The notes under the pieces: model-generated | What the model saw: the letters and a program-made list of their open reading frames with translations, nothing else | Databases searched by the model: none | What the model was told of the DNA's origin: nothing | Source of the DNA: Strongylocentrotus droebachiensis | Taxonomy: Eukaryota > Echinodermata > Echinoidea > Camarodonta > Strongylocentrotidae | DNA: 64,000 nt | Direction of reading: 5' to 3' | NCBI GenBank assembly: GCA_035222895.1 | Contig: JAVYIG010000165.1 | Span: 738,501-802,500, forward strand | Made by a program: the position numbers and the translations under genes | Shown: positions 34,356-45,714 of the stretch, piece after piece | How the letters are laid out: the number at the start of each line of letters is the position of its first letter | Numbering within the stretch: position 1 is the first letter of the stretch

Positions 34356-35449
34356 TTAATTCCTATTTTATTTCCTTTTTGTTGAAATTTGAAATTGAAT
34401 ACTTTCTGCCAATTAAAAGAAAAAGGTAAATTCAAGTAATTTTCCCAGTAACGTGCAACAATCGGTTTCTGAAGTTTTTGTTTCAGGAGGGATACATAAT
34501 AATGATTTGTCTTGAAACTAGATATATCAACAAAATCTCCTGTAGCTGCTTCTATCAAATTTGAATTGTTTTGTAATTACTAATTAATTGAACATTCTTT
34601 CAAATGCATAATTTTTTTAACCAATTGCATGGAAAACATTTCTTCAATTTTGCGTATTTGTACTCAAAGAATAATTGATCAATACCAACTTTACTATTTA
34701 ACAGAATCAAATCTTTCCAACTACAATTTGTAATCACGTGCTTTACTTTACAAATGCCAGCTACATGTACATGTACATGTACGTACCACTTTGAAAACAA
34801 TAATGTAGAATTTTTTTTAAACTGTTTTTTCATAATATCTCCTCCTCTATTTCTGTCACCTTAACTTTACCTCAATAATTAAATTCTGACCATGCAACAA
34901 GAAGATTTTGATAAAACTTTCAGTTTATTTTGTTTAAACAGCCTTTTCATATCTTTCTTATTCAAATTATATTGTAAGATATCTGAACAAATTCCAATCA
35001 TTTCAATCCAATTATCTGAATAATGATTTCCATTTACAAGTTTGTTCAACCAATAATTTGCTTATCCAAGATAATTTGATACAAAGAATTTATTTTTGAT
35101 TCCATCATTTCCATGTCTACCATATCAAGACCACCATCTTACTTTTTATTTATACAGTCTTTTTCTTTTTCACCCTTTCTCTTTTTGAACTCCAAAGAAA
35201 AGTATACATACTTTTATTCAATGATTATTAACAAATTTAGGAGCAGGTACTATTATAAGATGGGTAGAAAAATCCCTGCAATCTGATTGGTCAGTTACCA
35301 TGTAATTATTTTTACTGGATGCACGCGATATCGGCGATCGATACCACCGATATCCTTTTTTCAAAAGATAATTCTCTTTTTTTTAATATAATTTTTTTTT
35401 TAATGATTTTTTTGATAATTTTTTTTTTTTAATTTCATGATGAGTTAAA

Positions 35450-35760
35450 AATCATGCATCCGGTAAAATAATCATGCGCCCAGTAAAAAAAATCATGCGT
35501 CCGGTAAAAAAAATGACCGGACGCATGATTTTGCCATGCATCCGGTAAATCTGTAAAATAACAAAATTTTGTATTTTTGACAATTTTTGGGGCCCTATCT
35601 TATAAAACAGATGATGCACAGGTTTAATTCGTGGGTCGGTGGAATTTTGTGCGCGCGGTACCTTTGAATTTGGTCTAAAACCATTCAAAGGGACCTTGTG
35701 CACACAATCCCTACCGACGCACTCAAACCTGTGCATCATTTGTATACAGTTGCCCTATAA
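35450..35760. repeat. Inverted and direct repeats around 'atgcatccggtaaa'
   Basis: Several 'catgcgtccggtaaaa'-like words (35455-35545) occur in both orientations. Next to them is a foldback with 'acctgtgcatcat' inverted as 'gatgatgcacaggt' (about 35608 and 35728). Likely another small foldback transposon; ends unclear. Confidence 0.45.
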
Positions 35761-35795
35761 ACAATTTGTGAAACAACTTTGCCATAAAACGTTAA

Positions 35796-36266
35796 AGGTA
35801 CTGGTAATACAAAGTTTTGGAAATTCTGAAAATTTGGTGGATAGTGATTCTTTACAATTTTGATATATTTGGATGCCCCTGTGGATGTATTATAAGCACT
35901 AGAAAATGGAATATAAAAATTTACTGGTGCTCCCGGTAAATTTTGATTAATTTCTAATAGCACTTACGGCCGTACAATGGTAGCTGCGACCATGAAAATC
36001 TCAAAATATGTAGTTGTGATATATAATTCCCAAACGGGAATAGCTGATAGGCCGATTTTAGTCAATAAGCATTGTTTTATAGCTTATTGATATATTGACC
36101 TTGAGAAGGAGCTATACAACATAAAGAGTTTATTGTTTACAATTTCATAACTTTAGACTCGATTTCAACCGCGACAGCGATCACTGAATATTGTAAGATG
36201 GCATATGCTTCCAATATGTTCATTTGAACCAAATTCATGACCCCATACCAAAACTTTGTATTACCT
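35796..36266. mobile_element. TTAA MITE with AGGTAATACAAAG ends (copy 1)
   Basis: TTAA flanks at 35792-35795 and 36267-36270. The inverted ends are aggtactggtaatacaaag (with an insertion) and ctttgtattacct. The sister copy 46666-47167 lies in the opposite orientation. It sits inside the decayed LINE. Confidence 0.85.
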
Positions 36267-36915
36267 TTAATATTCTCTGTTTCCAGTTTTTCAATATATT
36301 TTGAAATTTTCCTCTTTTTTTTTTTTCCATCCCGTTTTCCGTTTTTTTTCCCCAAATATTTATTGGTTGTTCAGTACTCTCTACATATTTATTTGTGCAT
36401 AATCTGTATTCATCATCATTACTTTGGTCTTATCCCAATTTACTTGAGGACCTACCACTGCTCCAAAATTTCTGACCTCTTCCACGACATTGATCAATGA
36501 TTCTGAACTATTTACAAAAATGATTGTGTCATCTGCAAATTGAGACACTTTCAATTCGGACAATGCAGAACCTAATATATCAATTCCTTTTATATCTTTG
36601 ATTTGTCGGATCTTACAGGCTAGAAATCCAGCTACAATAACGAAAAGTAAATAAGACAATGGGCATCCCTGTCTCACCCCTTGCTCAATAGAGAAATACT
36701 TTGACATCCATCCGTAATTCATTACCTTTCCCTTTGCATTACTATACAAAGTTTGAACCCGTGTAATAAAACATTTAAACTGGTGTCTAATATAGTTATA
36801 CTATAGCACAGGTCCTTTGTATTTTGTGGGCAAGACCGTATGTTATGCTGTAAGAAAGCACTGCTGGGATTTGCTTTCTTTGTAACAACATTTCATTTTA
36901 CTTTCTGTTTTACAG

Positions 36916-38311
36916 ACCATGTTTCATTCTAGAGCAGGGAGAGGTAGAGATAGCAATAGTAGCAGCAGCTCCTTCCATACTGCTAATGATAGCTTGGAAT
37001 CTGAAGATGAGATCAAAACCATCATAGCATCATCTTCATCAGAAGCATCTGAGATACCATCTCTTGTACTGGGTCAAAGGTCATACTCTTCTGGAAGGGT
37101 AACATCAGGCACAGTTGAAGAAGATTATGAAAGCCACTATTCAACAGCAAAGTCTTCATTTGGTAATGAATTAGTACAGAACATTAACGTCTGTAGTAGA
37201 ACCCGACATTGTATTTCTCTTTGAGATTGGTTGTAAAAACAAATTTGAAGTGAAAGTAAAGTCTGCTCACATGTCTTATTATGACAAGTTGGTTATCCAG
37301 ACATTTGAATTAATATAGACGTTTACATGCAATATTATGATTGGTGCTATATGTGATGCATATTATTTGTTTGATCCAAAGCAAAAGTGACGGCTTTATT
37401 TTTATTAAGCGTCTAGACACATAACCCCTATGATACTTTTCATTGCTGTTTTAAAAAAAAATCTTACTGTAATATACATAATTGTCTTCTATGTAAAATT
37501 GTAAATGTAGACATTTTTCATTAGCCTATAAGATAAAACTTTACATACACTAATAATATTCATTATTTTTCTGTCTGTATTTTTAATTACTTCCAATTTA
37601 TTATGTATCTTTCAAAATGAATATATTAGGTGAAAACCATTATGTATAATTCCTTGTAAGTTATTCCACTGAATATGTATTGGTACCAGTAATTGTAATT
37701 TGGAAAGCACTGTTGTTTTTCACACAGATTCCAGATACAAAAGAGATAGCTCTTCACTCTACAGCAGTGCGTTTGAATCAGATGATAGTGTATTGATTGA
37801 AAGCAATGTGGTAAGTTTCTTTCCTCTTTTTTTTTTTTTTTTTTTTGGGGGGGGGGGGGGTTGTTACGGTGCAATTTCTTGCCATTCTATTCATGCTCTG
37901 TGTTATGATAAATGTGACACTAAAATGATTTGTTGGGCTGATCTTTTCAGAGCAGATGTATCAGCATGATGTACACAAAAGACGAGGGTGATAATACATG
38001 AAGATTAACACAATCCTCAAAATGATAGTATTTTTCCCTCCAGGACTCTTCAAATTTTGATCAAAATATTTGTCTGTATTAAATGGTGCATAATTAAAAA
38101 TTGAATGACAGCTTGCCATACTCTTTGTTACAGGAGCAAGAATTTGAGAATGACGAGGATGCAGAGAAACATTTCTTAAAAGTTAAACTAAAATCACTGA
38201 GAAGAGAGAAGCAAGAGATCCATGAAGTGAAACCTGAGGGAGATAACGAATTTGATGCAGAGATAAATAAGTTTGTTGCTACCCTACTACATACATGTAG
38301 AAGAAAAGAGG
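36916..38311 (+). CDS. Unrecognised Ser-rich/acidic protein, three exons (partial)
   Basis: Exons 36916-37162 (ATG at 36919), 37728-37810 and 38134-38311 have good acceptors and donors and join in frame through 168 codons. The first is rich in Ser and Glu (DSNSSSSSFHTANDSLESED); the second continues with YKRDSSSLYSSAFESDDSV. The third is charged and probably helical: EQEFENDEDAEKHFLKVKLK, then EINKFVATLLHTCRRKE. The last donor (phase 1 at 38311) requires further exons that I could not find. Because the first exon begins at an acceptor two codons' worth before the ATG, an upstream 5'UTR exon is expected. I do not recognise the family; low complexity suggests a disordered N-terminus. Confidence 0.55.
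37825..37860. repeat. Poly-T / poly-G tract
   Basis: About 20 T directly followed by 14 G, in intron 2 of the preceding gene. Confidence 0.85.
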
Positions 38312-38803
38312 GTATGTATAATAATTGTTTTTTTTTATTCATTGTAATAAGAAATGGTTTCTAAAAGAGAAACTGACAACTTTCATACCTAACAGAAGAG
38401 AGCTTAAAAGTTAAAACATATTTTGGGAATGAACAGAAGCTAGTAATGTGCAGATATTTCTCAAATTATTAAAGGAAACTGAAACTCATGACACAAATGC
38501 ATTTGTACAAAAAGAAGAACTTTTGTCCTCCACAATGGTCCCAGAGTTGTCCTAAAGAAAAAGTTTATAAAAGAAAGAAAACAGAAATTACACCGGACTT
38601 TACAGCCTTTCTCGAGTGCACTGTGCCGAGCCATGATTTTGAGCCTCCCGCCAGACGATGACATATCTGTGGATAACTCCTTATATGGTCCGTACGTGCT
38701 CGAGCGCGCACGTGTACCCCCAATATCAACAAACACAATTCTGCCGAAATACTGATGAAAACAATGGCTGAATAAAAAATAAATATCCCATCAATTTACT
38801 AAC

Positions 38804-39220
38804 CTGTGAAGCAGATCTTTGAGACAGCATTTTCTCCATTGATGATCTGACTTTAGGAGGGGCTCGATGAGAAAATGCAGTCGGAAAAGCACCTTTCTTC
38901 AACATTTTCCTCGGTTTTGTGTTCATTAGCTGAGCACGCATGTCTTCCATGAAATCGCTTTCCATAAAGTGGTCACTGCAAATCACGTTGTTTCTATCGT
39001 ATTTCTATAATTTGTACAAATTTGGATGAAATTTTTTCACTCGAATTGGAGCTAGCCATTTCCTGCACAATTCAGGCTCCTTCTCCGGGTCTGGGATGGG
39101 ATGGAAGCACTTACCGGGACATTTCCCGGAGCGATTTGAGCACCCAAACGCTTGACACAACCCCATCTTGTATGGAGAGTGCATGTACGGGGCAGCGCAC
39201 GCGCGATCCGAGTTGTCCAT
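38804..39220 (-). pseudogene. THAP-domain exon with one in-frame stop
   Basis: On the minus strand, from MGLCQAFGCSNRSGKCPGKC (Met at 39166), the frame shows the THAP zinc-binding pattern: Cys-x4-Cys, a conserved Trp (CRKWLAPIR), Pro in FHPNLYKL, then VICSDHF and the C-terminal AFPTAFS (the AVPTIF-like box). THAP domains bind DNA and occur in transcription regulators and P-element transposases. A TAG at 39007-39005 splits the domain just before VICSDHF, yet the frame is otherwise open and ends at a clean splice donor (38804/38803). It may be a recent pseudogene, a base error or an allelic nonsense. No downstream exon was identified. Confidence 0.6.
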
Positions 39221-39447
39221 GAATACGTAACAACTTTGCAGAGTCTGGACTCGATAGTGAAAACATGGCGAAGTTTTGGCTACTGAGTTCTGTAGTCAAG
39301 TTTAGTTGAGATTTATTATCAGAAACATGCATTCATTAAATATTTTTATTGTACCCGATAGATGAGAAATAAAACCTATCTTTAATTCCACTGCTTTTCA
39401 AAGTTTAAACTGTCTCTTTCATTCATGAAGCTGATCGAGTCAAGCCG

Positions 39448-40144
39448 ATGGCACCACCAAGGACAGTCAGAGGCCCAAGACGGACAAGGGTGTGTCCCCA
39501 AGAAGGTTGTGGGATAAGGACCCAGCAGTTGCCTAGGCATCTCATGAATATTCATCACATGGAGCAGGAAAGAGCGAAAGCCCTTTCAACTGCTTCATCC
39601 CATCAGGACGGTCAGGGCAGAGGCCTTCACGATGGTGATGATGGAAAGAAGGCCATGTGTTTTTTTCCCCACTGCCGTGCAAAGGTTGTTAACCTCCACC
39701 GGCACATTGTCAAAGTGCATGGCAAAAGCAAGAAGAGTAAGTACAACCTTTTCTTTAGTACATTGAATTTGATTGAAAATGCATGTTCCACATATGAAGC
39801 CGAATCCATGAAGCAATTTGAATTTTTAAATTCTAGAATAGTCTTGATAAATATGTCGGACTATAACCTCCTACATCTGTTCTTCTGGAATCTATGTTCT
39901 ACATGTAGACACTTTTGATTTAATGTTTTGACTGATACTGTAGTTCATAGAATTATTCATACTAAAAGTGGTAAGGGTGTGATCCTAAATTCAAGTTTTC
40001 CTTTTGTTCCGTTCTATAGTGGCATCCAGAATGATACGTGACATAAAGTATGGAAACGAAACCAATCAAGGCCTCCTTACTCTTCGTTCTTCAGAATTCT
40101 TCAAGCGTGACTATAAACCTTTAGGTCAGTCAGGAATCACATGA
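39448..40144 (+). CDS. Two-finger C2H2-like protein, tandem copy 1
   Basis: Exon 1 (39448-39736, MAPPRTVRGPRRTR) and exon 2 (from 40020) join in frame to ASRMIRDIKYGNETNQGLLT. Translation stops at 40142-40144 if unspliced (137 residues); a donor-like site at 40124 leaves room for more exons. Two fingers have the same spacing, Cys-x4-Cys-x9-His-x4-His: CPQEGCGIRTQQLPRHLMNIH and CFFPHCRAKVVNLHRHIVKVH (each shown without its flanks). A basic Arg-rich start precedes them. I do not recognise the family; nucleic-acid binding is inferred from the fingers and charge. Copy 2 at 40813 is almost identical. Confidence 0.5.
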
Positions 40145-40812
40145 CTTTTACAAGCTGATCGCCTGTCTGATTGTCAAGATATTTATGATTGGAATTCAAA
40201 ATTTCAAAAAACGTTTTCCTAACAGTCCTTATAAAACTACAGTCTATTGGGAAAAATGAGTATGGTAAAAACCGGTCACTCAAAGATTTTTACTTTCATG
40301 ACCATTTTGAAGCGCAATTTTTGTTAGGGCTTCAATATTACAACATATCACAGACACTGATAACACTGTAGGGCCATGCATCTCACATTTGTATTGTTAA
40401 ACAAAGCCTTTAAATGTACATAACCTTGTTATCCATTTAAGCTTGCAGAATTGATTTCATAAAAGTCATAGACCTCCCTCTTTATAATCTTTCAGCAACA
40501 TACCATATTTATCTGGACCGCCCGAAACGAATTTGTATAATATTTATGGCTATAAGAATCTTAATTGAAACAAAATTGATGTATGTAGCAACTGAGATAT
40601 ACCGGAAGTTTTGACTATTGATTTTTTTTCTCCCCGACATTGAAAGATTCGTAGCTCTCCACAAGTTCAGTTGAGATTTATTATCAGAAACATGCATTAA
40701 TGAGATATTTTCATTGTACCCGATAGATGAGAAATAAAACCTATCTTTAATTCCACTGCTTTTCAAAGTTTAAACTGTCTCTTTCATTCATGAAGCTGAT
40801 CGAGTCAAGCCG

Positions 40813-42049
40813 ATGGCACCACCAAGGACAGTCAGAGGCCCAAGACGGACAAGGGTGTGTCCCCAAGAAGGTTGTGGGATAAGGACCCAGCAGTTGCCTA
40901 GGCATCTCATGAATATTCATTACATGGAGCAGGAAAGAGCGAAAGCCCTTTCAACTGCTTCATCCCATCAGGACGGTCAGGGCAGAGGCCTTCACGATGG
41001 TGATGATGGAAAGAAGGCCATGTGTTTTTTTCCCCACTGCCGTGCAAAGGTTGTTAACCTCCACCGGCACATTGTTAAAGTGCATGGCAAAAGCAAGAAG
41101 AGTAAGTTAAACCTTTTCTTTAGTACATTAAATTTGATTGAAAATGCATGTTCCTTATGAAGCCCGAATCCAGCAATTTGAATTCTTATGCCTCCGTTAC
41201 GAAGTATCCGGAGGCATTATGTTTTCGGGTTGTCCGTCCGTCCGTACGTCCCGTTCTCGTGATCGCGTTATCTGAAGAACCGATCGATGGATTCCTGCCA
41301 AACTTTGGTCATGTATGTATCTTGCAGAGCCAATGAACTGATTAGATTTTGTGGTCACAAGGTCAAAGGTCACAGGGCTCATTATGTATGCAAAAACAGC
41401 TCGTGATCGCGTTATCTGAAGAACCGATTGATGGATTCCTGCCAAACTTTGGTCATGTATGTATCTTGCAGAGCCAATGAACTGATTAGATTTTAGGGTC
41501 ATGAGGTCAAAGATCATAAAAGGGTCATGCATGTCTATGAAAAATAGCTTGTAATCATGATATTCTGAGAACCTGTTAATGGATTACAATTAAACTTGAA
41601 TTTGAAAGATTGGTTCCGTTTTGGTTTGTGAAATTGCTCTATGGCGGAGGCATCAGTTTTTACTGCGCGCAGTCAAAGTTCCATCTAGTTGAATTCTAGA
41701 ATAGTCTTGATAAATATCTCTGACTATAACCTCCTACATCTGTTCTTCTGGAATCTATGTTCTACATGTAGACACTTTTGATTAAATGTTTTGACTGATA
41801 CTGTAGTTCATAGAATTATTCATACTAAAAGTGGTAAGGGTGTGATCCTAAATTCAAGTTTTCCTTTTGTTCCGTTCTATAGTGGCATCCAGAATGATAC
41901 GTGACATAAAGTATGGAAACGAAACCAATCAAGGCCTCCTTACTCTTCGTTCTTCAGAATCTGTCCAGCGAGACTGTCCGGGCGCTATTTCGCCTTTTCA
42001 GGCTGTTTTTAAATCTTTTCTTTCGGAATACGTATCTCTTGTCTCCTAG
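40813..42049 (+). CDS. Two-finger C2H2-like protein, tandem copy 2
   Basis: Exon 1 (40813-41101) and exon 2 (41883-42049) join to 151 residues and end with TAG. Exon 1 differs from copy 1 by one residue within the aligned part (IHYMEQ for IHHMEQ). Exon 2 diverges after TLRSSE into SVQRDCPGAISPFQAVFKSF. The intron carries a 502-bp transposon (41187-41688) that copy 1 lacks, so intron length is about 781 bp against 283 bp. Whether either copy is expressed cannot be judged; the open frames and conserved splice sites favour recent function. Confidence 0.5.
41187..41688. mobile_element. Non-autonomous element (copy 2), 9-bp TSD
   Basis: It starts 'tatgcctccg' and ends 'ttccatctag', flanked by the exact 9-bp repeat ttgaattct (41178-41186 and 41689-41697). 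The duplicated region at 39810-39840 (copy 1 of the gene) shows the uninterrupted site. Internal repeats match the element at 4152-4800 in inverse orientation. Confidence 0.9.
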
Positions 42050-42654
42050 ATGCTACAGACAACGAATTGATCTGGATAGTCTTTCGTCTGTCACGTAAAA
42101 ACATTGGCGTCAATCCATGCATATTGTTCTAATACGATTGCAGTTCTAGTTATTATTATTTTTATTATAGTTCTTGTGTTATGGAGGAAATGTGTATTGA
42201 TTGTACAGTTTGAGAAAGTAAATATTAGATCATGATCTTATTCAAAATATTCATTTTTAAAGGGTAGCTCATTTTAAATCCAACCTCTTTGGTTGCACTT
42301 CATAAAAACATAAAATAAATTTACGTATTTTATTTTTTTCTAAATCATTAAAAATCATAAATAGATACAAAAAATACCAAAAGGGAAACCAACAAAAAGC
42401 AAGAGCTTATAATTTGTGCAGCTCTCTAATAAATAATTATTCAAAAAATAATATTGAATTACACCAATAGTAGTGATATTCCAGGAGCTCCAGTTTGGTG
42501 ACAATTTTATTAAAAACCAAAAACAATAAGAAAACAGGATACCTAGAAGAAAAATGCCCTTTTCAAGCAAAACAGAGACGTACATTCTTATTCAACAAGA
42601 CCAATAAATAATTTCACCTATCCAATCCCCAAAACTGCTACGGCATCTAAATCA

Positions 42655-43220
42655 ATTATACATACATGTAGTGGCCTGGACATATGGAATACCCTGCCTT
42701 TGGATCGAATGAATATTCACTCAGAGTTTGCATTCAAAGCAGCAGTGAAGAGAATGCCGCTCTCCCAATATACTGACAAATCATGAATGTTTATGTGTGC
42801 TTAGCAACGATATGTGCAATCATATCTCTCTCTCTCTCTCTCTCTCTCTACCTATCATTCTTCTCTTCTCTTTGCTGTACTTGTGCATCAACAGGAACAC
42901 CATAATTTATGTCTTTTGCTTGTACATAATTGTCAGGGCTCACAAGACATCAATCTTTGCTTATCTTGGAGCCCTGACCAGGGACACATTTCACAATCCT
43001 TTTTTTCAATGACAAATGACAAAAATCAGTGACAAAGCTGCTGATAATACAATTACAATTAAGCAAGGATTTCAATAGCTTATAAAAAAAAAGGTTTTTT
43101 GTCACTGATGACAAGTTTTGTGAAATGGGGCCCAGTTCTGTTTAAAATAAGTTAATATTTCTCAGATCATGTATGTTTCAATGTATACTGATTTTATTAT
43201 GTATTCAGAACTGAAAAGAA
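42655..43220 (+). mobile_element. CR1/Jockey-like LINE 3' end
   Basis: At about 42675-42785 the plus strand encodes DIWNTLPLDRMNIHSEFAFK then AAVKRMPLSQYTDKS and a stop, typical of the extreme C-terminus of LINE reverse-transcriptase ORFs (the WN-LP box). A (CT)n run and a 3' non-coding tail follow, and the tail recurs inverted at 1730-2060. A short foldback (42985-43135) lies in it. Confidence 0.65.
42985..43135. mobile_element. Short foldback, 'tttcacaa...ttgtgaaa' type
   Basis: The inverted words 'catttcacaatcc' and 'gttttgtgaaatggggccca' enclose 'gacaaa...gtcac' repeats in both orientations. It resembles the other short foldbacks in the window. Confidence 0.5.
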
Positions 43221-43411
43221 AAATTAAAGGCAAGGCAATGAAATGAAATGGAAATAAATAAATGATATGAAAAATTAATAAAGGCCCTACATAAAGAGTC
43301 TTTGGTCCATCCTAATAAAAAAAAAAAATTCTCTTCCTTCTTCAAGGAAAGACGAAAGCGAAATTTGAATATCTCAGTACTAAATACACAGATGATAATC
43401 AGCTTTTAAAC

Positions 43412-43554
43412 CTGGGCCCCGTCTTACAAAGAGTTGATATCAATCGCAACTTATTTACGATTGATATCAATCGCAACTATCCTGCAAACTTGCGATTGAT
43501 TAGAGGACTTGCGATTGATTCGGATCAATCGTAACTCTTTGTAAGACGGGGCCC
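43412..43554. mobile_element. Foldback MITE with CTGGGCCCCGTCTTACAAAG ends
   Basis: The inverted ends (ctgggccccgtcttacaaag / ctttgtaagacggggcccag) match perfectly over 20 bp. The interior has four copies of a 'ttgcgattgat'-type word in both orientations, which would fold into a branched hairpin. Confidence 0.85.
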
Positions 43555-43559
43555 AGATG

Positions 43560-44780
43560 AACAGTTATCATGAATTATTTAGTCATACTAAGAAAAGCAA
43601 AGAAAATCGCTTCTTTGAACAGTTGTCATAGTTGTGAAAGTTCTTTAACATAGTAGGAAGACTAATCTCATTCAATATAAATCTACATTTCGAATACCAA
43701 CATTTTCATCTACGCATTTGCAGAGAGCATGAATTATTACAGTTTAATCAAATTCAGTTCTGATCAATGTATTTATTAATGTACTTTCAATGTGGATTTT
43801 TTTTCTCGCTCAAATAAAGGCACATGCAGACGTAGTTTAAAAAGAACAGAAATAGGATACAAAACATGGATATAATTTGGTGACGTAGAATAATAATTAT
43901 AAATAATAATGATTTTTGTTTGGTTATGGCGTGTTTCATTTCCTTAAATTACATAATTTAGCCCTATTCATTTATATTCATAAATAAGCATTTTTTAAAC
44001 TATACACATAGAAAAATCAGCTTTTAAACTGAATTAAAGTATAGCGGAATAAGTCTAATAAACTAGAAAATAAAAATACTGAATCATGTAGGCAAACGAT
44101 AAGCATATAAATGATAATGAAAGACTCGTATAAATTTCTTAGATAACCTTTCTAATTATCCATGTAAGTTATTTCCATAATATTAAGAATAAATAAACGA
44201 AGTAGTTACTGATTTCAATATATTACAAATTGTTGTCAATTTTTTTTCCCTCCAATTTTTTCTCGACCATACATAATTATGTTGAGCCCTTGAAAATTTA
44301 CCGCCCCCCCCCCTTTATTTTTTGTTGAATTGAACACCCCGCACAACACGTATAACAACCCAACCCTGAATGGGAGAAACAGAATTTGTAGCTGCTGGGC
44401 TGGCATCACATTGTTTTAGCTGATGCTACACCCAACAGTATAAAAGGCCATTTCCGTAATGTAATCAAATTTAAATGCATAAGTCTAATGTGAAGTGCCT
44501 CAATACAAATTATTTCATTCACCTGATAAGAATAATAGTATTTCAATAGACAGAATCCGAACTGTATACATTAGTTGTTGCCAGGTTGGACAAACATTAT
44601 GGCTTGACCTACCTAGCAACACTTAATATATGCAGGGATGATTATGTTGCAGTATTAGTGTACAGTGTATATAATGTTTTTTTAATAAATGTAATGCTTC
44701 CTGGGAGAAATTTCAATAGTTTAAACATATTTGTGGCTTACACCCAGTAATAAGATCAATTGATCGATCTGTAATTGAAA
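43560..44780. other. AT-rich gene-free stretch
   Basis: No supported gene. A short direct repeat ('cacattgttttagctgatgc' at about 44408 and 45107) is the only structure noticed. Confidence 0.4.
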
Positions 44781-44794
44781 AACAAGTCAGAAAA

Positions 44795-44875
44795 AATCTT
44801 GGAACCAGCGGGATTTGAACCTGCCATCTACTGCTTGCCGGGCAGCGACTCTACCACCAGGCCAGTAGGTCATAA
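44795..44875 (-). repeat. tRNA-like sequence (SINE head or tRNA pseudogene)
   Basis: The reverse complement has an A-box-like 'tggtggtagagtcg', a paired 5-bp anticodon stem (gctgc / gcagt) with a 7-base loop, and a B box 'ggttcaaatccc'. Position 33 is C and not U, and the acceptor stem does not pair, so this is not an intact tRNA gene. Confidence 0.45.
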
Positions 44876-45244
44876 ATATAGTTTTGATATTAAAAGTATT
44901 TAATGGAGAACAATGGAAGATAACATAAGGATTCAAAGTCAGATGCCAAATGTTTCTAATGCCAAAGTAAAACAGACTAAAGTATTGAAAATGCCTTTTT
45001 GAAATTGCCATGCATGTGCATGTATATTATAAACCTTGTTCATTACATTGTAAATTTACATATTAGTTTGTTGTTGAACTATCATATTTTTTTTAAATAT
45101 AAAGATCACATTGTTTTAGCTGATGCTAAACCCAACAGTCTATTTACTTCGCTCTCATTTTGTCCATTTTTAGAATCCCGTATTACATACACCCTAAATA
45201 AAACTATTGCAAATTTATCTCTATACAACCCCTATATGGGAAAA

Positions 45245-45481
45245 AAAGATAGATAGATAGATAGAAATGGTTTATTAAAAGGTCATCGCAGCAAATGGCT
45301 GAATTGCGATCCATTTCACAAAGATACAATTCAATTGCAATTCAAATTGAAATAACACAAAATATGACATAAACAAAAAAATCAAACATAATAGACATTT
45401 CATAAAAATTAATTGATCAAATTCAATTTTTTGTTAAACAAGAAAGAGAAAGGGGGAGGTGTAGAAGAGGGAGAGTTAGAG

Positions 45482-45512
<31 letters not shown>

Positions 45513-45650
45513 GGATGAAGAGAGGAAGAGACAGACAAAGGGTACCTTTATCATTACAGATGAGTGGAGATGGCAAGAAACATTCAGCAATGCAGAAAAT
45601 CGAGATAAAAACTATCAAAAGTCTTTCACATGGTTCAATCATGGACTATG
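45245..45650 (-). mobile_element. LINE 3' tail with (GATA)n, minus orientation
   Basis: (GATA)n at 45247-45265 marks the 3' end of a minus-strand LINE. The sequence continues through a (GA)n run (45484-45513) to the coding remnant at 45715-46365. Assignment relies on continuity with that remnant. Confidence 0.5.
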
Positions 45651-45714
45651 AAATTCTAAAAATACAATTTATATTGGTATTACATGTATAAAGTAAGGAA
45701 GAGAGCTGCACTGG

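Larger units (their letters stand above)
34370..36790 (-). mobile_element. Decayed L1-like LINE fragments
   Basis: At 36749-36381 the minus strand encodes a reverse transcriptase core: IEQGVRQGCPLSYLLFVI, then SQFADDTIIFVNSSESL. Farther 3' (about 35130-35060) the frame GGLDMVDMEMME resembles the GGLGL/PDL region of L1-like ORF2, and frames at 34833-34600 and 34558-34313 look like its decayed C-terminus. The element is interrupted by a TTAA MITE (35796-36266) and another repeat (35450-35750). No intact ORF remains, and the assignment of the distal parts is less secure. Confidence 0.6.
39300..41961 (+). repeat. Tandem segmental duplication (unit about 0.8 kb plus insert)
   Basis: 39302-40113 and 40670-41961 align nearly throughout, from 'gttgagatttattatcagaa' to 'ctcttcgttcttcagaat', apart from a MITE and small indels in the second. 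The 555-bp spacer (40114-40669) is unique. The high identity in both exon and intron marks a recent event. Confidence 0.85.

Noticed and set aside
41197..41532. 111-residue frame on the minus strand
   Set aside because: It is a read-through of the 130-bp internal repeats of the mobile element, as at 4297-4801.
44795..44875. Functional tRNA gene
   Set aside because: The A and B boxes and anticodon stem are recognisable, but the acceptor stem does not pair and position 33 is C.
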